Shown here in pieces: positions 1 to 8,676 of a stretch of DNA of 12,764 bases. The notes beneath the pieces are model-generated. The model was given only the letters and a program-made list of their open reading frames with translations, had not been told where the DNA came from and ran no database searches. The DNA lies in assembly GCA_016928755.1 (NCBI GenBank), contig JAFGKB010000225.1, positions 1 to 12,764 of the forward strand. Direction: 5' to 3'. The DNA comes from Anaerolineae bacterium (GTDB taxonomy: Bacteria > Chloroflexota > Anaerolineae > B4-G1 > SLSP01). The translations under genes were made by a program, and so were the position numbers. Position 1 is the stretch's first letter. Each line of letters opens with the position of its first letter.

Positions 1-3000
1 CAAAATCCCGCCGCCCTGTTCAACAGACGCACGCCAACCATGAACCTCTTCCTCGGGAGATAGAAAACGCGCGGCAAGCGTAATCTTTCCCTGCTCAGTG
101 AACTTAATTGCATTTGACAAAAGATTAGCCAATACTTGTTTAATGCGTTCTGGGTCAGCCACAACTGGAGGAATTTTTTCTCCCACTTCAAGAAGCAGTT
201 GGAGCTTGTGCTCAGCTACCACAGCTTGGTTATCTGCAACCACTTCTTGGATAGCCGTGACAATATCAAAAGGTTGGTCATTCCACTGTATTTTACCGAC
301 TTCCATCTTAGAAATATCAAGGACATCATTAATCAAATGGGTTAATCGCTCACCCTCTTTCACAATAATATCCAGGTTATCCTCAATACGACGTACAGCG
401 CGCCGTGATTTACGGCTGCCATTGTCAGTCAACTCCGGGACAATATCACGCTCCAGCGTCTTCCCGATCAATTTGGCAAAGCCAAGCACTGAAGTTAAAG
501 GGGTGCGCAGTTCATGGGAAATACTGGAGATAAATTCGGTCTTCATGCGATCCATTTCTTTATCATAAGTTATATCTCGCATAACAGTGACGGCTCCTAA
601 CAAACGAGTATCATGCTGCAAATCCATAACTGGCGCATCAATAGTCAAGGGGATTTCTTCTTGGATTGCTGCCGAAGAAGCCTTAAGCGTGCGGCCATCA
701 GACATAGGTATTTCAACAGTGAATGTCGATTTAGCATCTGTGGTAGCATTCAAAATCAACCGCTGTAACTCGCGGTTACCGATAACGGAAGGTAAAGGTT
801 TACCGACTAATTCAGGAGCCAACATCCCAAACATCCGTTCAAAGGCCGGGTTAACCCGCAGAATAGTACCTTTAGGATCCGTCACTAACAAACCATCGGC
901 TATATTGTAGAGAATCGCGCCCAATCTGCGTTTTTCATCCGCCAAATCCCCGGCCATACCGGCCAGTTCTAAGGCCTGATTGTGCACATTCTCAAATAGA
1001 CGCGCGTTCTCTAATGCCGCGGTGATTTGCTGTGCCAAGATAGTCATCAAACGCACATCTTCTTCCTTAAAGGCATTGGGGACCTCAGCCTCTATATTAA
1101 AAACCCCAATAACTTGTTCGCCAAGCAAAAGTGGAATCGCCAACTCAGAACGCACAGCTTCTGACCAGGCAACATAGCGGGATTCTTGTGTCACATCCGG
1201 GATATTTACCGGCCGGCAAGTTGCAGCAGCCAGGGCGACAATTCCAGAATCACCATAGAGTTTCAAGCGTTCTCCGGCGAAATCATCGGGATAGCCATGC
1301 AAAGCTCCTACATAGAGTTCACTAGCTTTTTCATCAACCAATAGAATTGAGAAGTAACTATAATCAAAGGTCTCCACAATAGCTTGAGATAAAGTATCCA
1401 ACACCTGATTGATATTAAGGATTGAGCTAATTCTCTGCGAAACCTGTTGAATACGTTCTAAATCTGTCGCCTGTTGACTGACACTTTCAAATAAGTGCGC
1501 GTTCTCTAACGCTACCGATATTTGGTGTCCTAAGGCTGACATTAAACGCACATCATCATAGTCAAAAGCGTTGCTCTGGTCACTCTCCAGATTAAAAACA
1601 CCGACAACCCGGTCTCCAACCATCAAAGGTATCGCCAGTTCCGAACGAATGCCTTCAAAAAGCTCAACATAACGTTCGTCCTGGGTGACATCTTTGACCA
1701 GAGCATACTTACCATGCCGGGCGACCCAGGGAACAACACCGGGGTCATCCAGGCTAGTACGCGGGTCTACAGCAAAAGATTCTTGCAAACCCGATTGAAC
1801 CACAAACCGCAGAGTACGTTGTTCTGCATCCACCAGATAGACTGAAACAACTTGGTAATCAAAAACCTCCGCCACCCGGTTAACAATCTCTTCCAATAGC
1901 TTATCAACATCCAATAAAGCACTAATCTGTTGAGAAACCTCGTGTAACAAAGATAATTCTTGAGCACGTGACAACATCGTCTGATACAATCGGGCATTTT
2001 GGACGGCGGTAGATACAACATTCGCGAAGGCAATAACTTTATGCATATCATCCTGGGTATAAAAATCAGGCTCATGTTTGTCTACCGTAAGCAACCCGAT
2101 GCTTTGACCGTGCACAATAAGCGGTACACCTATCCATGCCCGGATAACATGCGCTCCTTCAATATCATCTCTATCATGTCCCCAAGAACGTAAACTTTGC
2201 ACATCATGCACCAAACGCGCTTGCCGACTCTGCATCACTTCATAACCCAGATTAGCTTCGTCAGGCACAAAACTCTTCCCAATCACGGCGTCAGGTTTAT
2301 CAAATCCACGCCCGGCCACAATGGTTAACTCAGAACCTTTAGCGAGCAAGATTGACGAGGAATCACAAGGCACAAGTTGTCCCAGATTTTCTAAAGCTAA
2401 ATCGAAAACTTGGTCAAGCTCAAGTGTAGAATTGACAAGCTGGGACATTTCAGCCAGGATCGCCGAAGATTGACGTTTATCCTCAACTTCTTTATATAAT
2501 TGAGCATTATGAATAGCAATGGCCGCCTGATTGGCCAACGCAGTTACAACTTGCACATCATGCTGAGCAAAAGCATCCAATTGCTCACTTTCAACATTAA
2601 AAACACCGATTACTTGATTATTAACAACCATGGGAACCGCAAGTTCAGAACGGATAGCAGGATCAAAAGCGGTGTAATAATTACACTCTCGCGTATCAGA
2701 TAACAAGATAGGTTGCCCTGTCGCGGCAACCCGTCCGCGCACCCCTTCTGCCCGGCCAATCTTAAAACGCGCACCGGTAAAGGTCTTGCTAAAATAAACC
2801 GGATGCGCAGCAATATAAAGCTCCTGCTTGTGCTCATCTATTAGGAAAATAGAAGTATTACGGTAACCAAAAGCACCCTCAACAATCGAGATAATAGCTT
2901 GTAATAACTCGTCAATATCGAGAATAGTCCCTATCTGGTGGGAAATTCTCTGTAGGGTGACTAATTGTGTGCGCTCTAATTCCATCTGTCGCTTTTGCTG

Positions 3001-4266
3001 ATAAATCTGATCCTGGAGTTTATTAAATTCCAGGACCAAATCCCCCACCTCATCCAAAGACAAAACATTGACCGTTTGGAAACCATTTTGCTGGGTCTTA
3101 CTCAGTTCAGAGAGCCGAGAAGTCACATACTTCAAATCACGTAACAAATCCTCACTTAAATAATGGGTCGCAATAAAAATAAAGAGTGTCAAACCACCCA
3201 CAAAAATAGCCAAGATGATAAGACTTTGTCGTACCTCTTGATCCAGCCAAGGGTTAACGGGATACACAAAGCATAACCATCTCTGCGGGTGCTTAGCCGT
3301 GGTATCTACTAACGACATATCTGCCAAAGGCACAAGAAAAATCTCCACGCTTTCCAGGGGAATCAGGTCATATGAGTTCTCAATAGCCGTCACAAAGGTC
3401 TCTTGTAGCAAACTCTCCGGTGGTAAATCAAAATCCACAACTGCAGGGGGTATTGAAACATACCGCCCTGTATCGTCAATCACTATCACAAAGATGCCCT
3501 CTCTAACACTAAGGGTTTCCACATATTCGATTATGGCCGGTTCACTTATATAAGAAGCCACATCTTGCGCAATAACATTCCCCAATAATTGATACTGAGT
3601 GCGTAAGTTCTCTAATTTCGTATCACTCACGAGCGCGTACCCTAAAACAGTCAGAAAGGCGACCGCAATAAAAGTTAAAATAAATGTCATAACGAATTGC
3701 CGGGAACGAATATCAAACCGGGGACCAATATCCTCAGCAATACTAGAGGTCAAAATTAAAACAGGCACTAACAAACGGCGTACAATAATCGAAATTGACA
3801 ATGAGACCACAGCCGCAGCGACAGTAACCAGTATAGTACCGGGGAAATGTCGCATAAATATATAGTTATCAACAAACAACACTCCCCAAATATCAGATAG
3901 GATAGCCACTATAAAAGCACTTAAGGTAGGAATATATAGAAACCTCAACGGGGCCTCAAAAGCCAGAGTCCGAGATTCCTGAGCTACATCACGCGGAATG
4001 GCACCGCCGGCTTTTATGAATGCAGCTAATTTGTCAATAGGCCGGAGATAAAAATATGTAAAAGTGATTAGAAAAACCAACAACGCCGGCGTAAAAATCA
4101 AAAAGTTAATGTGCATCACGCGAACTGATTGGTCTGATACCCCTAGGATAATTGGATTAATAACCGAAAGGATTAAGAAACCGATCAAAACCGCAAACGT
4201 GACAACCCACATAATCCTATACCGGATCTGCGCTATGTTCATATCAACGGACTGAGAAACCAGCAT
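1..4266 (-). CDS. Large membrane sensor histidine kinase with HAMP, four GAF domains, PAS, HisKA and partial ATPase domain (3' end outside window)
   Basis: The frame is open for 1422 codons from ATG at 4266 to the window edge, so the C-terminus is missing. Seen in order: about five hydrophobic segments within residues 18-235; an extracytoplasmic stretch of roughly 120 residues; a further membrane segment near 345-365; a HAMP-like linker with a coiled coil to about 435; GAF1 (about 439-589), GAF2 (597-759), GAF3 (770-926) and GAF4 (935-1089); PAS (about 1114-1226, with GLLVTDPKG); HisKA with phospho-acceptor His1251 in SISHELRTPL; and an ATPase N-box (NLLSNAIKF) before the edge. It should be a cytoplasmic-membrane kinase integrating an external signal with ligands bound by the GAF domains; no ligand can be read from the sequence. 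The start lies 7 bp after the upstream kinase's stop and lacks a clear Shine-Dalgarno sequence, which suggests translational coupling. A receiver domain may follow beyond the window, as in the upstream paralogue. Kinase family certain; stimulus unknown. Confidence 0.93.
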   Translation of the reverse strand, partial: MLVSQSVDMNIAQIRYRIMWVVTFAVLIGFLILSVINPIILGVSDQSVRVMHINFLIFTPALLVFLITFTYFYLRPIDKLAAFIKAGGAIPRDVAQESRTLAFEAPLRFLYIPTLSAFIVAILSDIWGVLFVDNYIFMRHFPGTILVTVAAAVVSLSISIIVRRLLVPVLILTSSIAEDIGPRFDIRSRQFVMTFILTFIAVAFLTVLGYALVSDTKLENLRTQYQLLGNVIAQDVASYISEPAIIEYVETLSVREGIFVIVIDDTGRYVSIPPAVVDFDLPPESLLQETFVTAIENSYDLIPLESVEIFLVPLADMSLVDTTAKHPQRWLCFVYPVNPWLDQEVRQSLIILAIFVGGLTLFIFIATHYLSEDLLRDLKYVTSRLSELSKTQQNGFQTVNVLSLDEVGDLVLEFNKLQDQIYQQKRQMELERTQLVTLQRISHQIGTILDIDELLQAIISIVEGAFGYRNTSIFLIDEHKQELYIAAHPVYFSKTFTGARFKIGRAEGVRGRVAATGQPILLSDTRECNYYTAFDPAIRSELAVPMVVNNQVIGVFNVESEQLDAFAQHDVQVVTALANQAAIAIHNAQLYKEVEDKRQSSAILAEMSQLVNSTLELDQVFDLALENLGQLVPCDSSSILLAKGSELTIVAGRGFDKPDAVIGKSFVPDEANLGYEVMQSRQARLVHDVQSLRSWGHDRDDIEGAHVIRAWIGVPLIVHGQSIGLLTVDKHEPDFYTQDDMHKVIAFANVVSTAVQNARLYQTMLSRAQELSLLHEVSQQISALLDVDKLLEEIVNRVAEVFDYQVVSVYLVDAEQRTLRFVVQSGLQESFAVDPRTSLDDPGVVPWVARHGKYALVKDVTQDERYVELFEGIRSELAIPLMVGDRVVGVFNLESDQSNAFDYDDVRLMSALGHQISVALENAHLFESVSQQATDLERIQQVSQRISSILNINQVLDTLSQAIVETFDYSYFSILLVDEKASELYVGALHGYPDDFAGERLKLYGDSGIVALAAATCRPVNIPDVTQESRYVAWSEAVRSELAIPLLLGEQVIGVFNIEAEVPNAFKEEDVRLMTILAQQITAALENARLFENVHNQALELAGMAGDLADEKRRLGAILYNIADGLLVTDPKGTILRVNPAFERMFGMLAPELVGKPLPSVIGNRELQRLILNATTDAKSTFTVEIPMSDGRTLKASSAAIQEEIPLTIDAPVMDLQHDTRLLGAVTVMRDITYDKEMDRMKTEFISSISHELRTPLTSVLGFAKLIGKTLERDIVPELTDNGSRKSRRAVRRIEDNLDIIVKEGERLTHLINDVLDISKMEVGKIQWNDQPFDIVTAIQEVVADNQAVVAEHKLQLLLEVGEKIPPVVADPERIKQVLANLLSNAIKFTEQGKITLAARFLSPEEEVHGWRASVEQGGGIL
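995..2965 (-). repeat. Block of four consecutive GAF domains inside the large kinase gene
   Basis: Translation shows four tandem GAF modules. GAF1, GAF3 and GAF4 share near-identical signatures: RSELA(V/I)P, then (I/V)GVFN(V/L/I)E, and a closing helix ending in A(I/L)xNAxL(Y/F). GAF2 is the outlier, with WIGVPLIVHGQSIGLLTVDK at the corresponding site. The pattern fits internal duplication of one GAF type plus a separately derived second module. Domain edges are estimated by eye, to about 10 residues. Confidence 0.8.
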
Positions 4267-4273
4267 AAGCTTA

Positions 4274-7200
4274 TTACGACGCTGCATCTTGTTCCTCACT
4301 CTCTATATCACAGACAGAATCAATAGACAGAATTAACGGCTCCGGCCCCTCAGAGAGAACAATAACAGAACATGTATGACTAGGGTTCTGGAAGCGTATT
4401 GCTTTCAGAACTTCTGCATTATTAAGGCGGGATAACATCTCATCAAGTATCACTAAATCGGGCTGCGTCTGTTGCGCAGCAACAATAGCACCACGAGCAT
4501 CATAAGCCTGAGTAACTTCAAATCCCTGCTCACGCAAAAGCGCAGTTATCGACTCCAGCACAGTACGATCTTGTCCAGCTACCATTGCCTTTGGCTTACG
4601 AGAAGGGGCATAATCAAGTAAAGTGGAAATAGTATTCAATAATGTTACTACTTCAACCGGCTTAGTTAAATAAGCATTAGCACCCAAAGCTAATCCGTGG
4701 TCACGATCTTCAATAATAGATAGTATCAGTATCGGAATCTCAGCCGTCTGAGGATCAGCCTTAAGTACACGGGTGACATCAAAACCCGAAACATCAGGCA
4801 ACATCACGTCTAACAAAATGATGGCCGGCTTATACCGGCGCGCAGCGGATAATGCTTCAGAACCATTAATCGCCTCAACGGTACGGTAACCGGCGGATTC
4901 CAATTCTTGTGCTAATAAAGTACGGATATGTTCTTCATCATCAACCACGAGAACTAAAGGCTTACCGTCTTTTTTCGCAACAGCTATCCCATCTAATTTA
5001 CCTTCTCTGGCCAGCGTCCCGCTAACCCGGCGACGAATCTCGGAAATTACAGAGGATGACTCTAAAGCAGACCCATCCATAACACCGGTTAAGCTCAACG
5101 GGAGTGTCAACGAAAATTTTGTACCCCTGCCCGTTGAAGATTCTGCCCAAATAATACCCCCATAATGGGTCACAATCTCATACGAGATTGCCAGTCCCAA
5201 ACCTGTTCCATGAGGTTTATTAACCAGGGCATCACCACGTACCTGGTAAAATCGCTGGAACAGATTAGGAATTTCAGACTCCGGAATTCCCACCCCGGTA
5301 TCTTCGATTGATACTAAAATCCCCCCGGCCTCAGATGGTGACCGCCACCCTTCTATTTCCTGCCCGGCATCAATGGCTTTAACGGCAACCCGGACCTCTC
5401 CCGCATCGGTAAACTTAATGGCATTTGATAGCAAATTAAACAAGACCTGATGAATACGGTCGGGATCAGCCTCAAGGGCGGGTAGAGCAGCGGGCAAGTC
5501 AACTATAAGTTGCAGCCCTTTCTTTTGTGCCAAACCACGCACCGCGTCTAAAGTATAACGCACCAAAGCGAGAACATCGAAAGGCCGGTCATGCCATTCA
5601 ATCTTACCCGACTCCATTTTAGAAATATCTAACACATCATTAATCAAACGAGTTAAACGAGTCCCCTCGACCACAATGATATTCAAATTTTTCAGAATAC
5701 GTCTTACAGAACGCTGTGCATAATGGTTATCTGGTGGAACAAGAGGAATAATATCCTTCTCAAGATTTTTTGTAACCAGCTTCGCGAAACCTAACACAGA
5801 AGTAAGCGGTGTGCGTAGTTCATGAGAGACAGTAGAGATAAACTCCGTCTTCATACGATCTACTTCGGTCTCATGGGTAATATCACGCAGTACCGTCACA
5901 ATCCCCGAAGCATCGTGGAGTGTCAATGCAGAGGCCAGCACCATATGGCCATACATCTCACAGTTAGCAGTACACACCTTGCCAGGCTGCTCACCCGATA
6001 ATTTCAACAACCGCGTCAAACAAGCGCTTTCCACAACCTGGGCTATATTACAGACGTTTAATTGCTCTGATGACCGGCAAACCAAGTTCTCAAAAGCGGG
6101 ATTTGTTAGTTGGATTTTACCATCAATATCGGTCACCAATAACCCATCGGCCATATTATGCAGAATGGCATTGAGACGGTCTCTTTCCAAAAATAATGCC
6201 TGGTTAGAACGATGTAATTCCACGGTACGGTCAGCCACTAATACCTCCAAATCCCCGGCATAGTGTTGCACCTTATAATAGAGTTGCACATTCTCTAATG
6301 TAAGCGCTACTTGGCGACCAAGCCATGTTAACATCTTCACCTCTTGAGCGTCATATAAGTCACCACTCAAACGCGAACCAATAGTATAAATACCCATCAA
6401 ACCTTGACGACTATATAACGGAAGCAATACTTCCCACGGAAAGTCAAAAGAGGATTGGATCTCTTCCCTAACCACCGGTGAACGGTCAGCCACTAATGGC
6501 TCCGGCCCGTTCTGCAACTGTTTAACCAACGGACTCTCCGCCCCTAGACACAAACTAAAGGTAGATAACATATTGAGACTGCTATCTACGGCGCAGAAAT
6601 CCCCGCTATCTTGTAAAAGTAACAGTGCACTACGGCTTACCTCCAGGCGTTCCGGAACTTCTATGGTTAGTAACGATAATAACGCACTACTGGATAAAGT
6701 TGTCGAAAGTTGTTCTACAATCTCATCTATACGGTCCCGGAAATTCGACCGCCGGCGATAAAAAGTACGGTTGACAACGTTCTGCACCCCTAACATCAAA
6801 GGGTTAGAGACTAAGGCAATCAGCAACACCGCTAATAATACCGGCATATCGCGCTTCTCAGGGAACTTCAACACGACATAAAATAACCAATTTAGCGCAC
6901 TGATTACACCCAGATAGATAAAGACCAAAAGGCTACTAAGTCCTAAATAAACCAAACTGTAGTTAATGAGCGTATCCACAGTCATTAAATTCCGCCGGGT
7001 CACGGAAAAGATAAATGCAATGGGAATAAAAATAAGAGTTAGACTGGCCCAATTAAAGGAAACCCAAGGTGCTCCCAATAAAGCAATGGGAAAACTATAC
7101 AGAAAGAGCCACGGTAAAAGCGCAACCACAAGGCCCCATACCAACCACTTGATTTGATTGCGGACACCTCGCCGCTGAGTCGCAAGATAGGTATGGACTA

Positions 7201-8047
7201 AATGCCCTAATCCTACAATCAGTTCAAGGCCGGCCAAAGGATAAAGGAACAAACGGTAAATCCATAGCCGGTCAACAAACCAACCACCCGCGCCAAACCC
7301 CGAAATGGCATATAGGGCACAGAGAGTATTAACGATAAAAACCGCATATACAACAATAGGATAACGGCGTACCAACCATTTAGGTTCAGGAAATATCAAC
7401 AGAACATAGAAGGTTGTCCCCATCGTCAAGGCAAAAGACAACAAATCCAAGGGATTAAAAAGCCAGGTCACACTTAAAAGCAGGTTAACTCCCGCACTAG
7501 TCCACGCATTATTAATTAGATTTAGTCCCTCAAGGCAAAATACCACTACGACCCAACATACAGATGGCTCATCACCCTTACATTGCAGCAAGATAAAAAC
7601 CGCCGACAAGATAAAGGATAGCCCAATAAAGAATAAAGTCCCCCAGCGTTGAAAAACCTGTTGCCAGCCCAGATATTCCCAACGTACCCCAAGAGGGACT
7701 GTTTCACCATCACGAATTACAAGATAATGCACATATGTTGAGGTCAAGGATTTCTTCAAATGTCTGTACCAAAAACCCGGTGTCTGCAACTGCTCCTGAA
7801 AGCCTTGGCCGTCAATATGTGTAATGGTGTCCCCCACTTGGAGCACACTCCCAGGAGGAGCTTTATTAACCACTAAACCGGGTTCACTTATTTGCACATA
7901 CACGCCATCGGTGGGGTGGCTAAAAATAAAAACTGCCATGAAGACCGCATAAGCCAGAATAGTCAGGATAAACACAAGCAAACCCCAAAAGCCCCAAAAT
8001 GATTCTTTGCGACTTTTAGCAGGTGGCATCATACGTCTAGGCATCAT
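4274..8047 (-). CDS. Hybrid sensor histidine kinase: PDZ plus multi-pass membrane input (ComP-like), GAF-like, PAS, HisKA, ATPase, two receiver domains
   Basis: The protein has 1257 residues from ATG at 8047. Segments in order: one membrane helix (about 17-43); an extracytoplasmic PDZ-like domain (about 48-92, with PGSVLQVGDTITHIDG); a polytopic region of some eight helices (about 126-424); a GAF-like domain (444-591); PAS (624-722, GLLVTDIDG); HisKA with His742 in TVSHELRTPL; an ATPase domain (about 850-986) with NLLSNAIKF, EDTGVGIP and GTGLGLA; receiver 1 (about 1029-1146) with VVDDEE, Asp1080 and the conserved Lys in LTKPVE; and receiver 2 (about 1152-1252). Receiver 2 keeps an Asp (1202, VILDEML) but lacks the acidic pair and the C-terminal Lys, so it is probably not a normal phospho-receiver. 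PDZ followed by many membrane passes and a GAF-like domain resembles Bacillus ComP, which binds an extracellular peptide, but the kinase core here is the ordinary hybrid type. It lies 84 bp after the receiver gene and 7 bp before the next kinase, probably in one operon. The stimulus is unknown. Confidence 0.93.
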   Translation of the reverse strand: MMPRRMMPPAKSRKESFWGFWGLLVFILTILAYAVFMAVFIFSHPTDGVYVQISEPGLVVNKAPPGSVLQVGDTITHIDGQGFQEQLQTPGFWYRHLKKSLTSTYVHYLVIRDGETVPLGVRWEYLGWQQVFQRWGTLFFIGLSFILSAVFILLQCKGDEPSVCWVVVVFCLEGLNLINNAWTSAGVNLLLSVTWLFNPLDLLSFALTMGTTFYVLLIFPEPKWLVRRYPIVVYAVFIVNTLCALYAISGFGAGGWFVDRLWIYRLFLYPLAGLELIVGLGHLVHTYLATQRRGVRNQIKWLVWGLVVALLPWLFLYSFPIALLGAPWVSFNWASLTLIFIPIAFIFSVTRRNLMTVDTLINYSLVYLGLSSLLVFIYLGVISALNWLFYVVLKFPEKRDMPVLLAVLLIALVSNPLMLGVQNVVNRTFYRRRSNFRDRIDEIVEQLSTTLSSSALLSLLTIEVPERLEVSRSALLLLQDSGDFCAVDSSLNMLSTFSLCLGAESPLVKQLQNGPEPLVADRSPVVREEIQSSFDFPWEVLLPLYSRQGLMGIYTIGSRLSGDLYDAQEVKMLTWLGRQVALTLENVQLYYKVQHYAGDLEVLVADRTVELHRSNQALFLERDRLNAILHNMADGLLVTDIDGKIQLTNPAFENLVCRSSEQLNVCNIAQVVESACLTRLLKLSGEQPGKVCTANCEMYGHMVLASALTLHDASGIVTVLRDITHETEVDRMKTEFISTVSHELRTPLTSVLGFAKLVTKNLEKDIIPLVPPDNHYAQRSVRRILKNLNIIVVEGTRLTRLINDVLDISKMESGKIEWHDRPFDVLALVRYTLDAVRGLAQKKGLQLIVDLPAALPALEADPDRIHQVLFNLLSNAIKFTDAGEVRVAVKAIDAGQEIEGWRSPSEAGGILVSIEDTGVGIPESEIPNLFQRFYQVRGDALVNKPHGTGLGLAISYEIVTHYGGIIWAESSTGRGTKFSLTLPLSLTGVMDGSALESSSVISEIRRRVSGTLAREGKLDGIAVAKKDGKPLVLVVDDEEHIRTLLAQELESAGYRTVEAINGSEALSAARRYKPAIILLDVMLPDVSGFDVTRVLKADPQTAEIPILILSIIEDRDHGLALGANAYLTKPVEVVTLLNTISTLLDYAPSRKPKAMVAGQDRTVLESITALLREQGFEVTQAYDARGAIVAAQQTQPDLVILDEMLSRLNNAEVLKAIRFQNPSHTCSVIVLSEGPEPLILSIDSVCDIESEEQDAAS

Positions 8048-8131
8048 CAACACCCTCTTACCGGAAAACAGGTTTTAGAACCAAAACATTCAGATCGTGA
8101 ATATAAAAGCTACGGGATATGGATAAAATCA
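8048..8131 (-). other. Short spacer between the receiver gene and the hybrid kinase gene
   Basis: These 84 bp hold the kinase's ribosome binding site and otherwise show no convincing promoter. The only inverted repeat noticed is a four-base stem (GGTT/AACC near 8080-8091) without a T-tract, too weak to call a terminator. Read-through from the receiver gene into the kinase is therefore likely. Confidence 0.5.
8053..8057 (-). promoter_or_regulatory. Ribosome binding site of the hybrid kinase gene
   Basis: On the minus strand GAGGG lies five bases before ATG at 8047. An in-frame GTG at 8053 would fall inside this Shine-Dalgarno sequence, so the ATG is the better start. Confidence 0.6.
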
Positions 8132-8518
8132 CTAATACAGTTCTACACCCAAAATCTCTGCGGCGCGTTCAAGAATATAGTCTGGATCGAAGGGTTTGGT
8201 CACATATTCATTAGCACCAGCGTCAGCCCCCTCAACCTTATCAATCGCCTGCCCTTTGGCAGTCAGCAAAATAACATAAATATCAGCAGCAGCGGCTTTA
8301 ATCTGGCGACAGACCTCATAACCACTCAATTTAGGCATCATTACATCCAGGAAAACCAAGTTAGGGTGCTCTTCCAAAGCCGTATCCAGCCCCTCCTGTC
8401 CATCCGCCGCTAACAACAGTTCAACACCTTCATCTTCTAACTCTTCTAAAGTCTGTGATAATAGTAAACGGATAAACGCTTCATCATCAACGATAAGAAT
8501 GCTCTTCGTCTCAGGCAT
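8132..8518 (-). CDS. Stand-alone CheY-like response regulator receiver protein
   Basis: The protein has 128 residues, the size of a single receiver domain with no output domain. The hallmark residues are all present: the acidic pair Asp11-Asp12 in ILIVDDE, phospho-acceptor Asp58 in LVFLDVMMP, Thr86 in LLTAKG and Lys108 in VTKPF. It should accept phosphate from a histidine kinase and act by protein-protein contact or as a relay intermediate. It is the first gene of the minus-strand cluster, followed after 84 bp by the hybrid kinase, so that kinase (or the four-GAF kinase next to it) is the likeliest partner; this is inferred from position only. The start at 8518 is chosen because GAGGAGG precedes it by five bases. 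An ATG seven codons earlier (8539) would place that ribosome binding site inside the gene. It is transcribed away from phoB across a 168-bp region that contains the phoB Pho-box repeats. Confidence 0.93.
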   Translation of the reverse strand: MPETKSILIVDDEAFIRLLLSQTLEELEDEGVELLLAADGQEGLDTALEEHPNLVFLDVMMPKLSGYEVCRQIKAAAADIYVILLTAKGQAIDKVEGADAGANEYVTKPFDPDYILERAAEILGVELY

Positions 8519-8523
8519 TACAT

Positions 8524-8530
8524 CCTCCTC
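8524..8530 (-). promoter_or_regulatory. Ribosome binding site of the CheY-like gene
   Basis: Minus-strand GAGGAGG is followed by a five-base gap and ATG at 8518. This strong Shine-Dalgarno sequence decides the start against the upstream in-frame ATG at 8539. Confidence 0.8.
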
Positions 8531-8619
8531 AATAAACATCTAAAATACGGAATACTTTAGGTTACAATAGTAGTAAACACAATTTATCACTCTACTGCAC
8601 TTCTGTCAAACACGACCAC

Positions 8620-8663
8620 TTTCATAGTCTCTTAACAGTTGTAAAATTAGACAAGCATAGTAT
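8620..8663 (+). promoter_or_regulatory. Candidate Pho box and -10 element upstream of phoB
   Basis: Three 7-mers sit on an 11-bp period: TTTCATA (8620-8626), CTTAACA (8631-8637) and TAAAATT (8642-8648), each separated by four bases. After a 9-bp gap comes TAGTAT (8658-8663), a possible -10. The repeat length and period match the Pho boxes known from PhoB/PhoP-regulated promoters in other bacteria, and the spacing to TAGTAT equals that upstream of pstS. The first and third repeats are degenerate, so the site is convincing mainly by comparison with pstS. It would give autoregulation of phoBR. Confidence 0.55.
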
Positions 8664-8667
8664 GCTT
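8653..8667 (+). repeat. Perfect inverted repeat overlapping the phoB -10 region
   Basis: AAGCATA and TATGCTT are perfect reverse complements around a single G. The right arm ends 9 bp before the ribosome binding site, and the candidate -10 TAGTAT lies inside the palindrome. It could be an operator for a dimeric repressor or simply the shape of an AT-rich promoter. An AAGCATA half-site recurs in the pstS leader at 11264-11270. Confidence 0.6.
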
Positions 8668-8676
8668 ATCAAGGTT

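Noticed and set aside
98..910. Plus-strand open frames opposite the four-GAF kinase
   Set aside because: They are complementary to the PAS and HisKA coding sequence, which reads continuously on the minus strand with all family motifs.
8519..8600. Possible minus-strand sigma70 promoter for the CheY-like gene (TTTACT, 17 bp, TATTCC)
   Set aside because: Both hexamers match the consensus poorly and alternative pairings in this AT-rich stretch are equally good, so no promoter is called.
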